Origin: Onchidella celtica
Taxonomy: Eukaryota > Mollusca > Gastropoda > Systellommatophora > Onchidiidae
Length of the DNA: 64,000 nt
Direction: 5' to 3'
NCBI GenBank assembly: GCA_963931925.1
Contig: OZ007583.1
Span: 10,273,372 to 10,337,371 of the forward strand
This document shows, piece after piece, positions 54,070-63,308 of this stretch. The notes beneath the pieces are model-generated. The model saw only the letters and a program-made list of their open reading frames with translations, had not been told where the DNA came from and did no database searches. The translations under genes and the position numbers were made by a program. Numbering within the stretch: position 1 is the first letter of the stretch; each line of letters starts with the position of its first letter.

Positions 54070-54532
54070 GGGGACAAGGTGGTCTAGAGGCAAGGTGCTC
54101 GCCTCTCATGCCAAGGGTCCCGGGTGCAGGCATGTTGGAAAGTGGATTTTTCTCATATTTTCAAGTCCCTGGTCCTATTGGGGGGTAGGATCGAGTAGTT
54201 CTTGGAAATTGGATTTTTCTCATATTTTCAAGTCCCTGGTCCTATTGGGGGGTAGGATCGAGTACCTAGTCTTCTCGGATAAGGACGAAAAAATTCGTAG
54301 GGCCCGTGTGCACGTTGCGCACGTTAAAGATACCTTGGCAGTTGGAAATCGTAAAGAGCAGGCCGAAAGGCCGCTGCCCGGGCAAAATTGATATTAATAG
54401 ATTAAAATTTATCCATATCATCGCCCCCCTCCCCCCCCCCCCCCGCCAGAACAAGATATAATAAAACAAGTAAAGTGAGGTGTAAATGCCTAGGGCAGCG
54501 AACCTCCTAAAATAAAGACCTCAAATCGCAAA
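54070..54532 (+). mobile_element. SINE copy S2, full-length, tRNA-derived head
   Basis: 463 bp with a perfect 14-bp target duplication (GTTTAAGCAGAGAA, 54056-54069 and 54533-54546). The head resembles a tRNA, with an A-box-like TGGTCTAGAGG near 54080. The B box is lost by a deletion of about 16 bp between CCCGGG motifs. The body contains a duplicated unit of about 68 bp (at about 54134 and 54202), the family core, and a poly-C block (54425-54443). The 3' end is AAAGACCTCAAATC, a different tail from S1 and S3. Confidence 0.88.
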
Positions 54533-54546
54533 GTTTAAGCAGAGAA

Positions 54547-54742
54547 CGGCTGTGGAAATCATTCGATCCAGTGAGGTTCCTCTCGGGTCGAGCTCCAGGG
54601 CCTGACAATAGGAGTCGAGCAAAGACAGAATAGATACAAGTGAAGTCGAAGTGGAGTGACCGTGTCGTCATCCAGAGAATTGATAACGCCTCATCGCACT
54701 AGGCCAAAAGTGCGAACCGTGTCCTTTGGATCTACGCTCGTA
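54547..54742. other. Short flank between SINE S2 and the large Gypsy element
   Basis: Unique-looking sequence with no gene. It ends in the CTTGG target duplication (54743-54747). Confidence 0.6.
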
Positions 54743-54747
54743 CTTGG

Positions 54748-56657
54748 TGTGATGTTTCCACTTTCTCTCACTAACTTTCTTCTGACACCAGCCGTGATGG
54801 GCACGGCACAAACACACTAAATAATCGACTATCTCTCTTCTATAAGTTATAACAAACGATATCTGTATTGCTTATATATACAATAATTATTAATTCATTC
54901 AATAATAATAGGAACATAGGTCATACAATTTCACGTGAATTTCGATGGAATGAAATCAATGCAAATCAGTACATGATAATTAAAAGGCTTCGTAATATTC
55001 AATTTCTAGCACATTTTATAAAACACATGGGTGCATTCAGCATAAGGAAACTTCTCCTTTAGGGGTGTATGGCGCTATCTGGGCACTGGTTTTTCCTCTC
55101 TACTCTGGCTTGACTGCGCAGTTAGATCAACAGGTATCGGCAGGTACCAATAGGTCGGGAAGCCAAGAAGCCACGATGTCGTTAATCAAAGTACAAGAAG
55201 TTGAGAAGCCAAGAAGGTGTTGTTCTTCCTCCTCTGTAGAAAAACAATCGCAACTTCCTAATCTACTGCTGGAAGGCATGACTTCCATACTTACTCCATG
55301 ACGGATATTCATCATTAATACTTTTAACCGCTGACACTGTTATAAGGCAGGCTGCAGCTCCCATACTCCATAGGCTCCCATATAGGCAATAGAATAAACG
55401 ATCAATACAGTTTTAATGATATTTACACGTTCCCCACGAAGAATAACGCTCTCTCTAACAGACCCCATCCTATAAGGTTTCGTAACACATATGTAACGGC
55501 GTTTCCGTGACTCTCAGAGGCAGTAGTTATACCAAAGTAAACCCACTAGATTTAGGTTCTACAATCATGAACATTAAGTAAAATACACATACATCGTACA
55601 ATTAACTTACCACTCAGCAACAGCTCAAATGCCGACAAGATACCAAAGATACCACGCTCTGACAAAGGATGTTTGCGGGTTCCCTGACCTTCCCCACTCA
55701 CAAGACTAGTACAAAGTTACAGTTGCAGTTGTGGTCTCCTCTTCGGCACGAAGCTGGTGAGTGCTCTCAGCGGTCTGAAGTTGGAAGGAGCGTTCGGGGA
55801 TTTATACCCAGTCAGGCATGTTGGAAATTGGATTTTTCTCATATTTTCAAGTCCCTGGTCCTATTGGGGGGTAGGATCGAGTACCTAGTCTTCTGGGATA
55901 AGGACGAAAAAATTCGGAGGGCCCGTGTGCACGTTGCGCACGTTAAAGATACCTTGGCAGTTGGAAATCGTAAAGAGCAGGCCGAAAGGCCGCTGCCCGG
56001 GCAAAATTGACAATGGAAATTAATAGATTAAAAAAATTTATCCATATCACCCCCCTCCCCCCCCCCCCTCCCAACCAGCAACAACAAAATCATATATATA
56101 TTGTTATTAATAAATATTCAAATATTATTTGAGTTGTGTGTTGTGTGAACTGATGTGAGTTGTGAACTGCTGTGAGTTGTGAACTGTTGCGAGTTGTGAA
56201 CTGCGCCTAACAGGCTGCGTTACAATTTGCTCTGAGATAGAGAGAGAGTGTGAGCGAGACAGGGAGAGAGAAAGAAGCAGTGCAGTGTGTTGAGCGCTTC
56301 GCAGGCAGCTCCATTCTGCTCTGTGGTTGACATGTTGTTTCTGTAAAGCGCATAGAGCATTTTAAATGGATATGCGCTATATAAATGCTATACATTATTA
56401 TTATTACATTAGTTATCCTAATAGCCACCCCCGTCGACTCCACGTCAAATACTATTGAAGCATCTCTGCCCCCCAAGCAATTCCCAGGTGATCTGATCGT
56501 CAAGTACGGCGGTCAAGTAAACACTACCTTTTTCGGGTGTCAAAGCGCTTCAGTTGCATCCCATACTTTCCCCCTCTGGCCTACAATAACTCTGTCTCCC
56601 CGCCTTCAACTATCTTCCCACGCTAGTTATACCTTGCCAACCTGTCACCCTGTTACA
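54748..56657 (-). repeat. 3' LTR of the large Gypsy element, interrupted by SINE S3
   Basis: It runs TGTGATG to TGTTACA. It is 1910 bp rather than about 1350 because 589 bp of SINE sequence (55817-56405) replaces about 28 bp of LTR. The remainder aligns with the LTRs at 47710 and 61956. Confidence 0.94.
55817..56405 (+). mobile_element. SINE copy S3, 5'-truncated, inside an LTR
   Basis: It starts at GCATGTTGGAAATTGG, just after the tRNA-like head would end. It has a single copy of the body unit, the family core, a poly-C block (56049-56068) and four GAGTTGTGAACT-type units. It ends in the L2-like tail GTAAAGCGCATAGAG ... GCGCTATATAAAT plus (ATT)n. Compared with the intact LTR, 28 bp are missing and there is no target duplication. 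The left junction shares CAGG with full-length SINE copies. Confidence 0.88.
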
Positions 56658-56670
56658 ATCGCCCCCACTT
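56658..56670 (-). promoter_or_regulatory. Polypurine tract
   Basis: The minus strand reads AAGTGGGGGCGAT immediately before the 3' LTR (TGTAAC). Position and G-rich composition fit a polypurine tract. Confidence 0.75.
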
Positions 56671-56708
56671 AAGTCGATTTTCCCTGGCAAAATCGGCTAA
56701 TAAAATTA

Positions 56709-59700
56709 TTAATCTACCGGTAATCTAGATAGAGTGTCGGCCCATAGAGCGTCTCGCCCCCTGATGTTGCTGACTCGAAACTTATATGGTTGCAGCGCCA
56801 GGTTCCATCTAGTTACCCTCGCGTTCTTCTGGTCTTTAGTTCGCATCCAAGTTAGAGGTCGGTGGTCCGTCTCTAACACGAAGTTTCTCCCATACAAATA
56901 CGCCTGCAACTTACTAACGGCGAAAACTATGGCCAGGCATTCCTTTTCAATTGTTGAGTAGTTCTTCTCCGCAGGTTTCAATTTCCTGCTCACGTATACG
57001 ACTGGATAATTCGTACCCTCGTCTTCTTGGAGTAGGCAGCCACTCACTCCAAGGTTAGATGCGTCTGTCTGGAGAATCAGTTCCTTGTTCCAGTCTGGCA
57101 TCCGTAGTATCGGCTCGGAACTCAAACAAATTTTTAGGGCATTGAACGCGTGTCCCCACGCGAACTTTGTGCCCTGGGACTTCTTTGTGAGGTCTGACAA
57201 CGGCGCCGAGATTGCACTGTAATTTGGTACAAACTTCCGATAGTACCCCGTTAGCCCCAGGAAACTCCTCACTTGTGTCTTGGTCGTCGGTCGGTCACAG
57301 TCGACAATGGCTCGCACCTTACTCTCCTGCGGTCTTACAGTCCCCTGTCCCAGCTTATGGCCTAAGTACTCGACTTCTGTCATCCCTATTAGCGTCTTGG
57401 TAGGCCTAGCTTTTAAATTTGCCCGTCTCAGTCGCTCGAAAACATTCCGACAACGTTCCAAGTGATCAGGCCAATTTGCACTGTGTATAAGACAGTCGTC
57501 TACAAATGCATCTACCGAGATTTGAGGTCTTTATTTTAGGAGGTTCGCTGCCCTTGGCATTTACACCTCACTTTACTTGTTTTTTATTATTTCTTGTTCT
57601 GGCGGGGGGGGGGGGGGGGGGGGAGATGATATGGATAAATTTTAATCTATTAATTTCAATTTTGCCCGGGCAGCGGCCTTTCGGCCTGCTCTTTACGATT
57701 TCCAACTGCCAAGGTATCTTTAACGTGCGCAACGTGCACACGGGCCCTCCGAATTTTTTCGTCCTTATCCGAGAAGACTAGGTACTCGATCCTACCCCCC
57801 AATAGGACCAGGGACTTGAAAATATGAGAAAAATCCAATTTCCAAGAACTACTCGATCCTACCCCCCCAATAGGACCAGGGACTTGAAAAATGAAAATAT
57901 GAGAAAAATCCACTTTCCAACATGCCTGCACTGCCCGGGTTTAGAACCCGGGACCCTTGGCATGAGAGGCGAGCACCTTGCCTCTAGACCACCTTGTCCC
58001 CTTACAAATGCATCTACCCCTTCGCCAGCGTCTTTTAATACTTTCCTCATGAGCCTGTTAAATGTGGCGGGGGATCCCTTCAACCCGAACGGCATGACCC
58101 TGTACTGGTATAGCCCAAACGGTGTGGCGAACGCCGTCAGGTGTTTATCTTCTTCGGCCATCGGAACTTGATAAAAGCCCTTTGTCAAGTCCAGCTTGGT
58201 GAAATATTTTGCCTCCGCTAGATTGGAAATAATGGCTTCTACCTCAGGCATCGGTTCGGCGTCATCGGCAGTCACAACATTTAGCCGCCTGTAGTCGTTG
58301 CAGAAACGATGTTGACCATCGGGCTTCTTAACTAATACAATTGGACTACTGTACGGGGACTCGGACGGTTCGGTGATTCTGGCCGCAAGCATCTTGCCTA
58401 CCTCAGCATTGACAGCTTCTCTAGTTGAGTACGGTAGTTGGTAGGGTCTTACCTTCACAGGTTTTTGATCTAGCAATGGGATTTTGTGCTTGATCAGGTC
58501 AGTGAGCCCCGGTACATCCGTAAATATATCTTTGTATTCTTCCGTGAGCTCTTGCATCTGTTCTCTCTGATCCTGATCTAGCGTGTCCCCTAACTGTACA
58601 TCCCTGTAGGTTTCGGTCTGTTCTAGCCTAGGCATGACTGTCTCCAGAGGCATCGAAGTCGCCTCCTCTCCTCCATCGGTCTCGTCAATTATAGCTGCAG
58701 CTATTGTCTCTGTGTTTTCCTGTTCGTCTTCCCTCTCAATATACTTCTTCAGCATATTCGCGTGATACAATCGTCTCTTCCCCTTGACGTTCACCATGTA
58801 GTTCACTGACCCTCTCTGCTCTTCTACTTTGTAAGGCCCTTTCCAAGTCATCTGTAGTTTCGATCCGTCACTTGGGAGAAGTATGAGGACGGAATCGCCC
58901 ACTTGGAATTTCCTCTGTTTGGCCCCCCTATCGTAGTATTTCTTCTGCCTGTGTTTTTCGACGCTGCTGTTCTCGGCTACGACTTTCATGGCATCCTCCA
59001 ATCGTTCCCTCATATCTACCACGTATTCGTACGATGACCTCGTTTCTGACTCCGCTTCCCCAGTCCACAGATTCTTCAGTATTGCAAGTGGTCCTCTCAC
59101 AGGGTGACCGAACACTAGTTCAAGCGGCGAAAAACCTGTACTGGCCTGTGGGGTTTCGCGATACGCGAACAGCAGTGGACACAGCATTCTGTCCCAGTCC
59201 TTGGGTCTGTCATGAGCTACTCGGCGAAGCATATTCTTCAGCACTCCGTTAAATCTTTCACACAGACCATTGGCCATCGCGTGGTAGGGCGAGCAGAATA
59301 TCTGTTTGGTTTTGAGAAGTGCACTGACCTCTCTCATCAGCTCACCGGTAAACTGTGATCCCCTATCTGAAACTATTTCCTTTGGTATGCCTAACCGAGA
59401 AAATATTTCCATTAACGCTTCACTGACCTGCTCAGCTGATATCCCCCTTAAGGCTACGGCATCCGGGAAACGCGTGGCATAATCTACTAGCGTCAAAATA
59501 TAACGCGATCTCCCATGTTCCGTACGCGGAAGTGGACCAACCAAATCTATGGCGACGCGCGAAAAGGGCGTGTCGATCAGGGGTGTCGGCACTAGGGGTA
59601 CCTTTGTCACCCTACCTTTATTGGATGTCCTTTGACACGCGTCACACGATCGACAGAAACGACCTACGTCCGCACCTATCCCAGGCCAAAAGAACGACTG

Positions 59701-60762
59701 CATTATTCTGTCCTGTGTGCGCGAAATTCCTAAGTGTCCCCCGAACACTCCTTCGTGAGCTATCTTCATCAGCTCACTTCGGTACTGCTTAGGTACCAAC
59801 AACTGCTCCACATCAGCACGTCCAGCCCCGGCCTTCTTTACCCGATAGTAAATTCCCTTACTCTCCTTTATGTGAGTACCTACCTCAGCCGATTGCTCCA
59901 ACGTGGCTCTCTCCCTTAAAACTCTCAAAGTTTCGTCCTCTCTCTGGGCCCGGGCTATCTCACCTGGTGTGAGTTCCCCTATCTTGGCCCCTACCCTTAC
60001 CTTCTCCGTTGAGTTGCCCTTGGCCTCCTCATTATCTGTGGTCTGACTCACTTTCGCACTCGCATTCTCACACTCATGCTCTTCCTTGTCAATCTCCACC
60101 TTGCGAGATCGCGTGAGTACCACACTTATCTTCTCAAGAGACGCCCCCTTTATGTTTCCTATAATCAAATCGGCCACTGGGTCTTCCACTACTAGCGCTT
60201 TGAGAAGCCCAGTATAAAATGGGGTTTCTACCCACATTTCCGCGACAGGAGCAGACCTTCTCGTCCCGTCCATCAGGACATAACTCCTGTTCTTCCCAGT
60301 TAAGCTGTTAGGAGGCAGTTTGTCCCTTTTTATAATCGCACACGTGCATCCCGTGTCACGAAGGACAGTAATCTCTTTATCCCCTATCCTCCCCTTCTCC
60401 AAAAATGGAGCGCATAAATCATTCTCCGGAACATCGTTTCCGGGCTCATGTTCTGTCGAACCTTCTAACTCAATACTCTTACCTTCCGTCTCCCAAGAAA
60501 TGAAGGTCTGTGGCCCAACACTCTGCTCGGCCCCTGGTTGAGTATTTGCCCTGCCCGATGACTCACACTGACTGTCATCGGCTTCCTCATCGCTGGTTAG
60601 TACGACTGCGGTCGTCTCTTTCTGTCTCTTCCTACAGAATCTCGCAATAATTATGGAGAAGTGACCCACACACAAAACAACCACGCCCACTCTCACGCTG
60701 GGACTTACCTCGGTTGTCCTCGACAGTGGCAGCAGCACCCTTCTTCGTCCTGCCCTTGTCAC
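56709..60762 (-). pseudogene. pol: protease, integrase, reverse transcriptase, RNase H (split by a SINE)
   Basis: The frame runs 60762 to 58003, is broken by SINE S4, and resumes from 57516 to its stop at 56709. Numbering from 60762, protease has DTG at 136-138. Integrase has zinc residues His336, His343, Cys373 and Cys376 and catalytic Asp406, Asp466 and Glu502 (exact D-x35-E spacing). A WKGPYKV (GPY/F-type) C-terminal module lies at 640-646. Reverse transcriptase follows, with VKKPDG near 811, LDLTKGFYQVP at 857-867 and PFGLKGSPATF at 891-901. The SINE interrupts it at the FVDD active-site motif. Beyond the SINE come the thumb (FLGLTGYYRKF) and RNase H with TDAS, EKE, TDH and ADTLSR. Except for the SINE and the gag-pol frame change, no internal stop is seen. 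The natural Pol start is probably a continuation of Gag, not the Met at 60762. Confidence 0.93.
57517..58002 (-). mobile_element. SINE copy S4, full-length, inserted at the reverse transcriptase active site
   Basis: 486 bp with a perfect 16-bp target duplication (TACAAATGCATCTACC, 57501-57516 and 58003-58018). On the minus strand the head (from 58002) begins GGGGACAAGGTGGTCTAGAGG, so an A box is present. It has an intact B box GGTTCTAAACC, consistent with an RNA polymerase III promoter. The body has the duplicated unit, a poly-C block of about 22 bases (plus-strand G run at 57603-57624) and the CCTCAAATC tail shared with S2. This is the best full-length family member in the window. Confidence 0.93.
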
Positions 60763-61699
60763 ACTGCCTCCTCAGGTGATTGGGAGAGCCACAGTTGAAG
60801 CATACCGGTTTACTCACTCCTAAACCCTTACTTCTGCTCTCCTCAACCCTCTTACCTGACTTCCGCTGTTGCTCCAGCCCTCGCTTCGACTGATGAGCCT
60901 CACTATACAAGTCCGCCATCTCAACTAACTCATGCACGGACTTAGGGTCTCTCTCTTTCAAATATATGGAAAGATTACAGTCGACAATCTTCAACATCTG
61001 CTCCCTGACTAACAGATCCGTAATCCCTTCCATAGTTCTCTCTGCCTCTGAGAGGTCTACCCACCTCTCAAAATATCTCTGCAATCTCACGGACAGCTGC
61101 GTATAAGTTTCGTCCTTATCTAGACGACTTTCCCTAAACTTACGCCTATAACCCTCTGCCGTGAGGTGATACTTCTTGAACAACACCTTCTTTACCTTCT
61201 CGTAATCCCTACTGTCTTCATCGCTGAGACCGGAATAAACATCTAACGCCCTGCCAGTTAACAATGCCCCTAACATGTCTGCCCAGGTGTCTTCTTCCCA
61301 ATCATTTGCCTGCGCGAGTCTTTCAAATCTTTTCAAATAAGAGTCGAGATCCTCGCGCGAGTCATCAAAAATGGCAATTTTGGGTACCTTCGGGGCAGCA
61401 GATTTTCCATTCCCTTTACCATTGTGACACCCGTTTTTGGCTAGTTCCCGTTCGTATTCCATTCTCTCCCTTTCAAATTGTCTTTCCTTCTCCTTTTCTT
61501 CTCGTTCGCGCTCCTTTTCTTCTCGTTCGCGCTCCTTTTCTTCTCGTTCGATAACCCTTTGTTCTCGGTCGCGCTCGCTTTGAGCTTTCTCTTCGTCCCA
61601 CCTAATTCTGAATTCCTCATCACTAATGCCTTCTTGTCTGGCAAGCTTCAGTGCGCCCAGGTAGTCCATCAGCAATTGACCTGTAAAGAAAGCTAACAT
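60632..61699 (-). CDS. gag with SCAN-like capsid and zinc knuckle
   Basis: 355 codons from Met 61699. Met at residue 11 (61669) is an alternative start that fits the charged N-terminus better. Residues 40-88 are an Arg/Glu-rich helical, probably coiled-coil, region with repeated EREEKE units. Residues 105-270 are the capsid. Its second half, from YRRKFRE (184) through LLVREQ (229) to the end near 268, resembles the SCAN dimerisation domain. A CCHC zinc knuckle lies at Cys300-Cys303-His308-Cys313. A second knuckle begins at Cys341, Cys344, His349, but the frame then runs to a stop while pol continues in the +1 frame. Read across the frame change, the gap from His349 to the next Cys is four bases longer than canonical, so a 4-bp gain is a likely cause. 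Gag would form the particle and bind RNA. Confidence 0.88.
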   Translation of the reverse strand: MLAFFTGQLLMDYLGALKLARQEGISDEEFRIRWDEEKAQSERDREQRVIEREEKEREREEKEREREEKEKERQFERERMEYERELAKNGCHNGKGNGKSAAPKVPKIAIFDDSREDLDSYLKRFERLAQANDWEEDTWADMLGALLTGRALDVYSGLSDEDSRDYEKVKKVLFKKYHLTAEGYRRKFRESRLDKDETYTQLSVRLQRYFERWVDLSEAERTMEGITDLLVREQMLKIVDCNLSIYLKERDPKSVHELVEMADLYSEAHQSKRGLEQQRKSGKRVEESRSKGLGVSKPVCFNCGSPNHLRRQCDKGRTKKGAAATVEDNRGKSQRESGRGCFVCGSLLHNYCEIL

Positions 61700-61936
61700 T
61701 AAAGCGTGGATCGTAACTGTGAAGTTAACAACAATATTCCTGTAATAGCAAACAACAATTTTCTCTGTGACAAAAGATAAAATTGAACAGTCAATGCACA
61801 GGTAAAATCAGAGCATGTCGCAGGTAGTAAATGTCAATCACTCTCATTCGCCTCAGGGCAGATTACCTGTCCGCACAATCACACAATAGCCTCTTGACAC
61901 AACCAAGATCAAAATTAAATGTTATTTACTAGCAGG
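61700..61936 (-). other. 5' leader of the large Gypsy element
   Basis: An untranslated AT-rich leader between primer site and gag. Just before the second in-frame Met is a pyrimidine-rich stretch ending TTTACAG, which looks like a splice acceptor, but there is no further support. Confidence 0.6.
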
Positions 61937-61954
61937 ATCCCACTTCTGACACCA
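61937..61954 (-). promoter_or_regulatory. Primer binding site, tRNA-Leu type
   Basis: The minus strand reads TGGTGTCAGAAGTGGGAT, one base from the 5' LTR. By memory this complements the 3' end plus CCA of an animal tRNA-Leu (CAA isoacceptor). Not searched. Confidence 0.8.
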
Positions 61955-61955
61955 T

Positions 61956-63303
61956 TGTGATGTTTCCACTTTCTCTCACTAACTTTCTTCTGACACCAGC
62001 CGTGATGGGCACGGCACAAACACACTAAATAATCGACTATCTCTCTTCTATAAGTTATAACAAACGATATCTGTATTGCTTATATATACAATAATTATTA
62101 ATTCATTCAATAATAATAGGAACATAGGTCATACAATTTCACGTGAATTTCGATGGAATGAAATCAATGCAAATCAGTACATGATAATTAAAAGGCTTCG
62201 TAATATTCAATTTCTAGCACATTTTATAAAACACATGGGTGCATTCAGCATAAGGAAACCTCTCCTTTAGGGGTGTATGGCGCTATCTGGGCACTGGTTC
62301 TTCCTCTCTACTCTGGCTTGACTGCGCAGTTAGATCAACAGGTATCGGCAGGTACCAATAGGTCGGGAAGCCAAGAAGCCACGATGTCGTTAATCAAAGT
62401 ACAAGAAGTTGAGAAGCCAAGAAAGTGTTGTTCTTCCTCCTCTGTAGAAAAACAATCGCAACTTCCTAATCTACTGCTGGAAGGCATGACTTCCATACTT
62501 ACTCCATGACGGATATTCATCATTAATACCTTTAACCGCTGACACTGTTATAAGTCAGGCTGCAGCTCCCATACTCCATAGGCTCCCATATAGGCAATAG
62601 AATAAACGATCAATACAGTTTTAATGATATTTACACGTTCCCCACGAAGAATAACGCTCTCTCTAACAGACCCCATCCTATAAGGTTTCGTAACATATGT
62701 AACGGCGTTTCCGTGACTCCCTCAGAGGCAGTAGTTATACCAAAGTAAACCCACTAGATTTAGGTTCTACAATCATGAACATTAAGTAAAATACACATAC
62801 ATCGTACAATTAACTTACCACTCAGCAACAGCTCAAATGCTGACAAGATACCAAAGATACCAAGCTCTGACAAAAGATGTTTGCGGGTTACCTGACCTTC
62901 CCCACTCACAAGACTAGTACAAAGTTACAGTTGCAGTTGTGGTCTCCTCTTCGGCACGAAGCTGGTGAGTGCTCTCAGCGGTCTGAAGTTGGAATGAGCG
63001 TTCGGGGATTTATACCCAGTCAGGTAGCGTCCCAAGACGCTCACCGAGTGTACATTAGTTATCCTAATAGCCACCCCCGTCGACTCCACGTCAAATACTA
63101 TTGAAGCATCTCTACCCCCCAAGCAATTCCCAGGTGATCTGATCGTCAAGTACGGCGGTCAAGTAAACAATACCTTTTTCGGGTGTCAAAGCGCTTCAGT
63201 TGCATCCCATACTTTCCCCCTCTGGCCTACAATAACTCTGTCTCCCCGCCGTCAACTATCTTCCCACGCTAGTTATACCTTGCCAACCTGTCACCCTGTT
63301 ACA
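61956..63303 (-). repeat. 5' LTR of the large Gypsy element
   Basis: 1348 bp, uninterrupted, TGTGATG to TGTTACA on the plus strand. It is the best template for the family LTR. Small open frames of 60-78 codons recur in all three LTR copies simply because the copies are nearly identical. Confidence 0.95.
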
Positions 63304-63308
63304 CTTGG

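Larger units (their letters stand above)
54748..63303 (-). mobile_element. Gmr1-like Ty3/Gypsy retrotransposon with integrase upstream of reverse transcriptase
   Basis: A complete insertion bounded by CTTGG direct repeats (54743-54747 and 63304-63308). In element order on the minus strand: 5' LTR 61956-63303, tRNA-Leu-type primer site 61937-61954, gag 61699-60632, pol 60762-56709, polypurine tract near 56658-56670, 3' LTR 54748-56657. Pol order is protease, integrase, reverse transcriptase, RNase H, which in the Gypsy superfamily marks the Gmr1 lineage (known from the literature on deuterostomes). LTRs differ by roughly fifteen small changes in about 1.33 kb, so it is fairly young. It is inactive because of a gag-pol frame break and a SINE insertion in reverse transcriptase. 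Confidence 0.94.
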
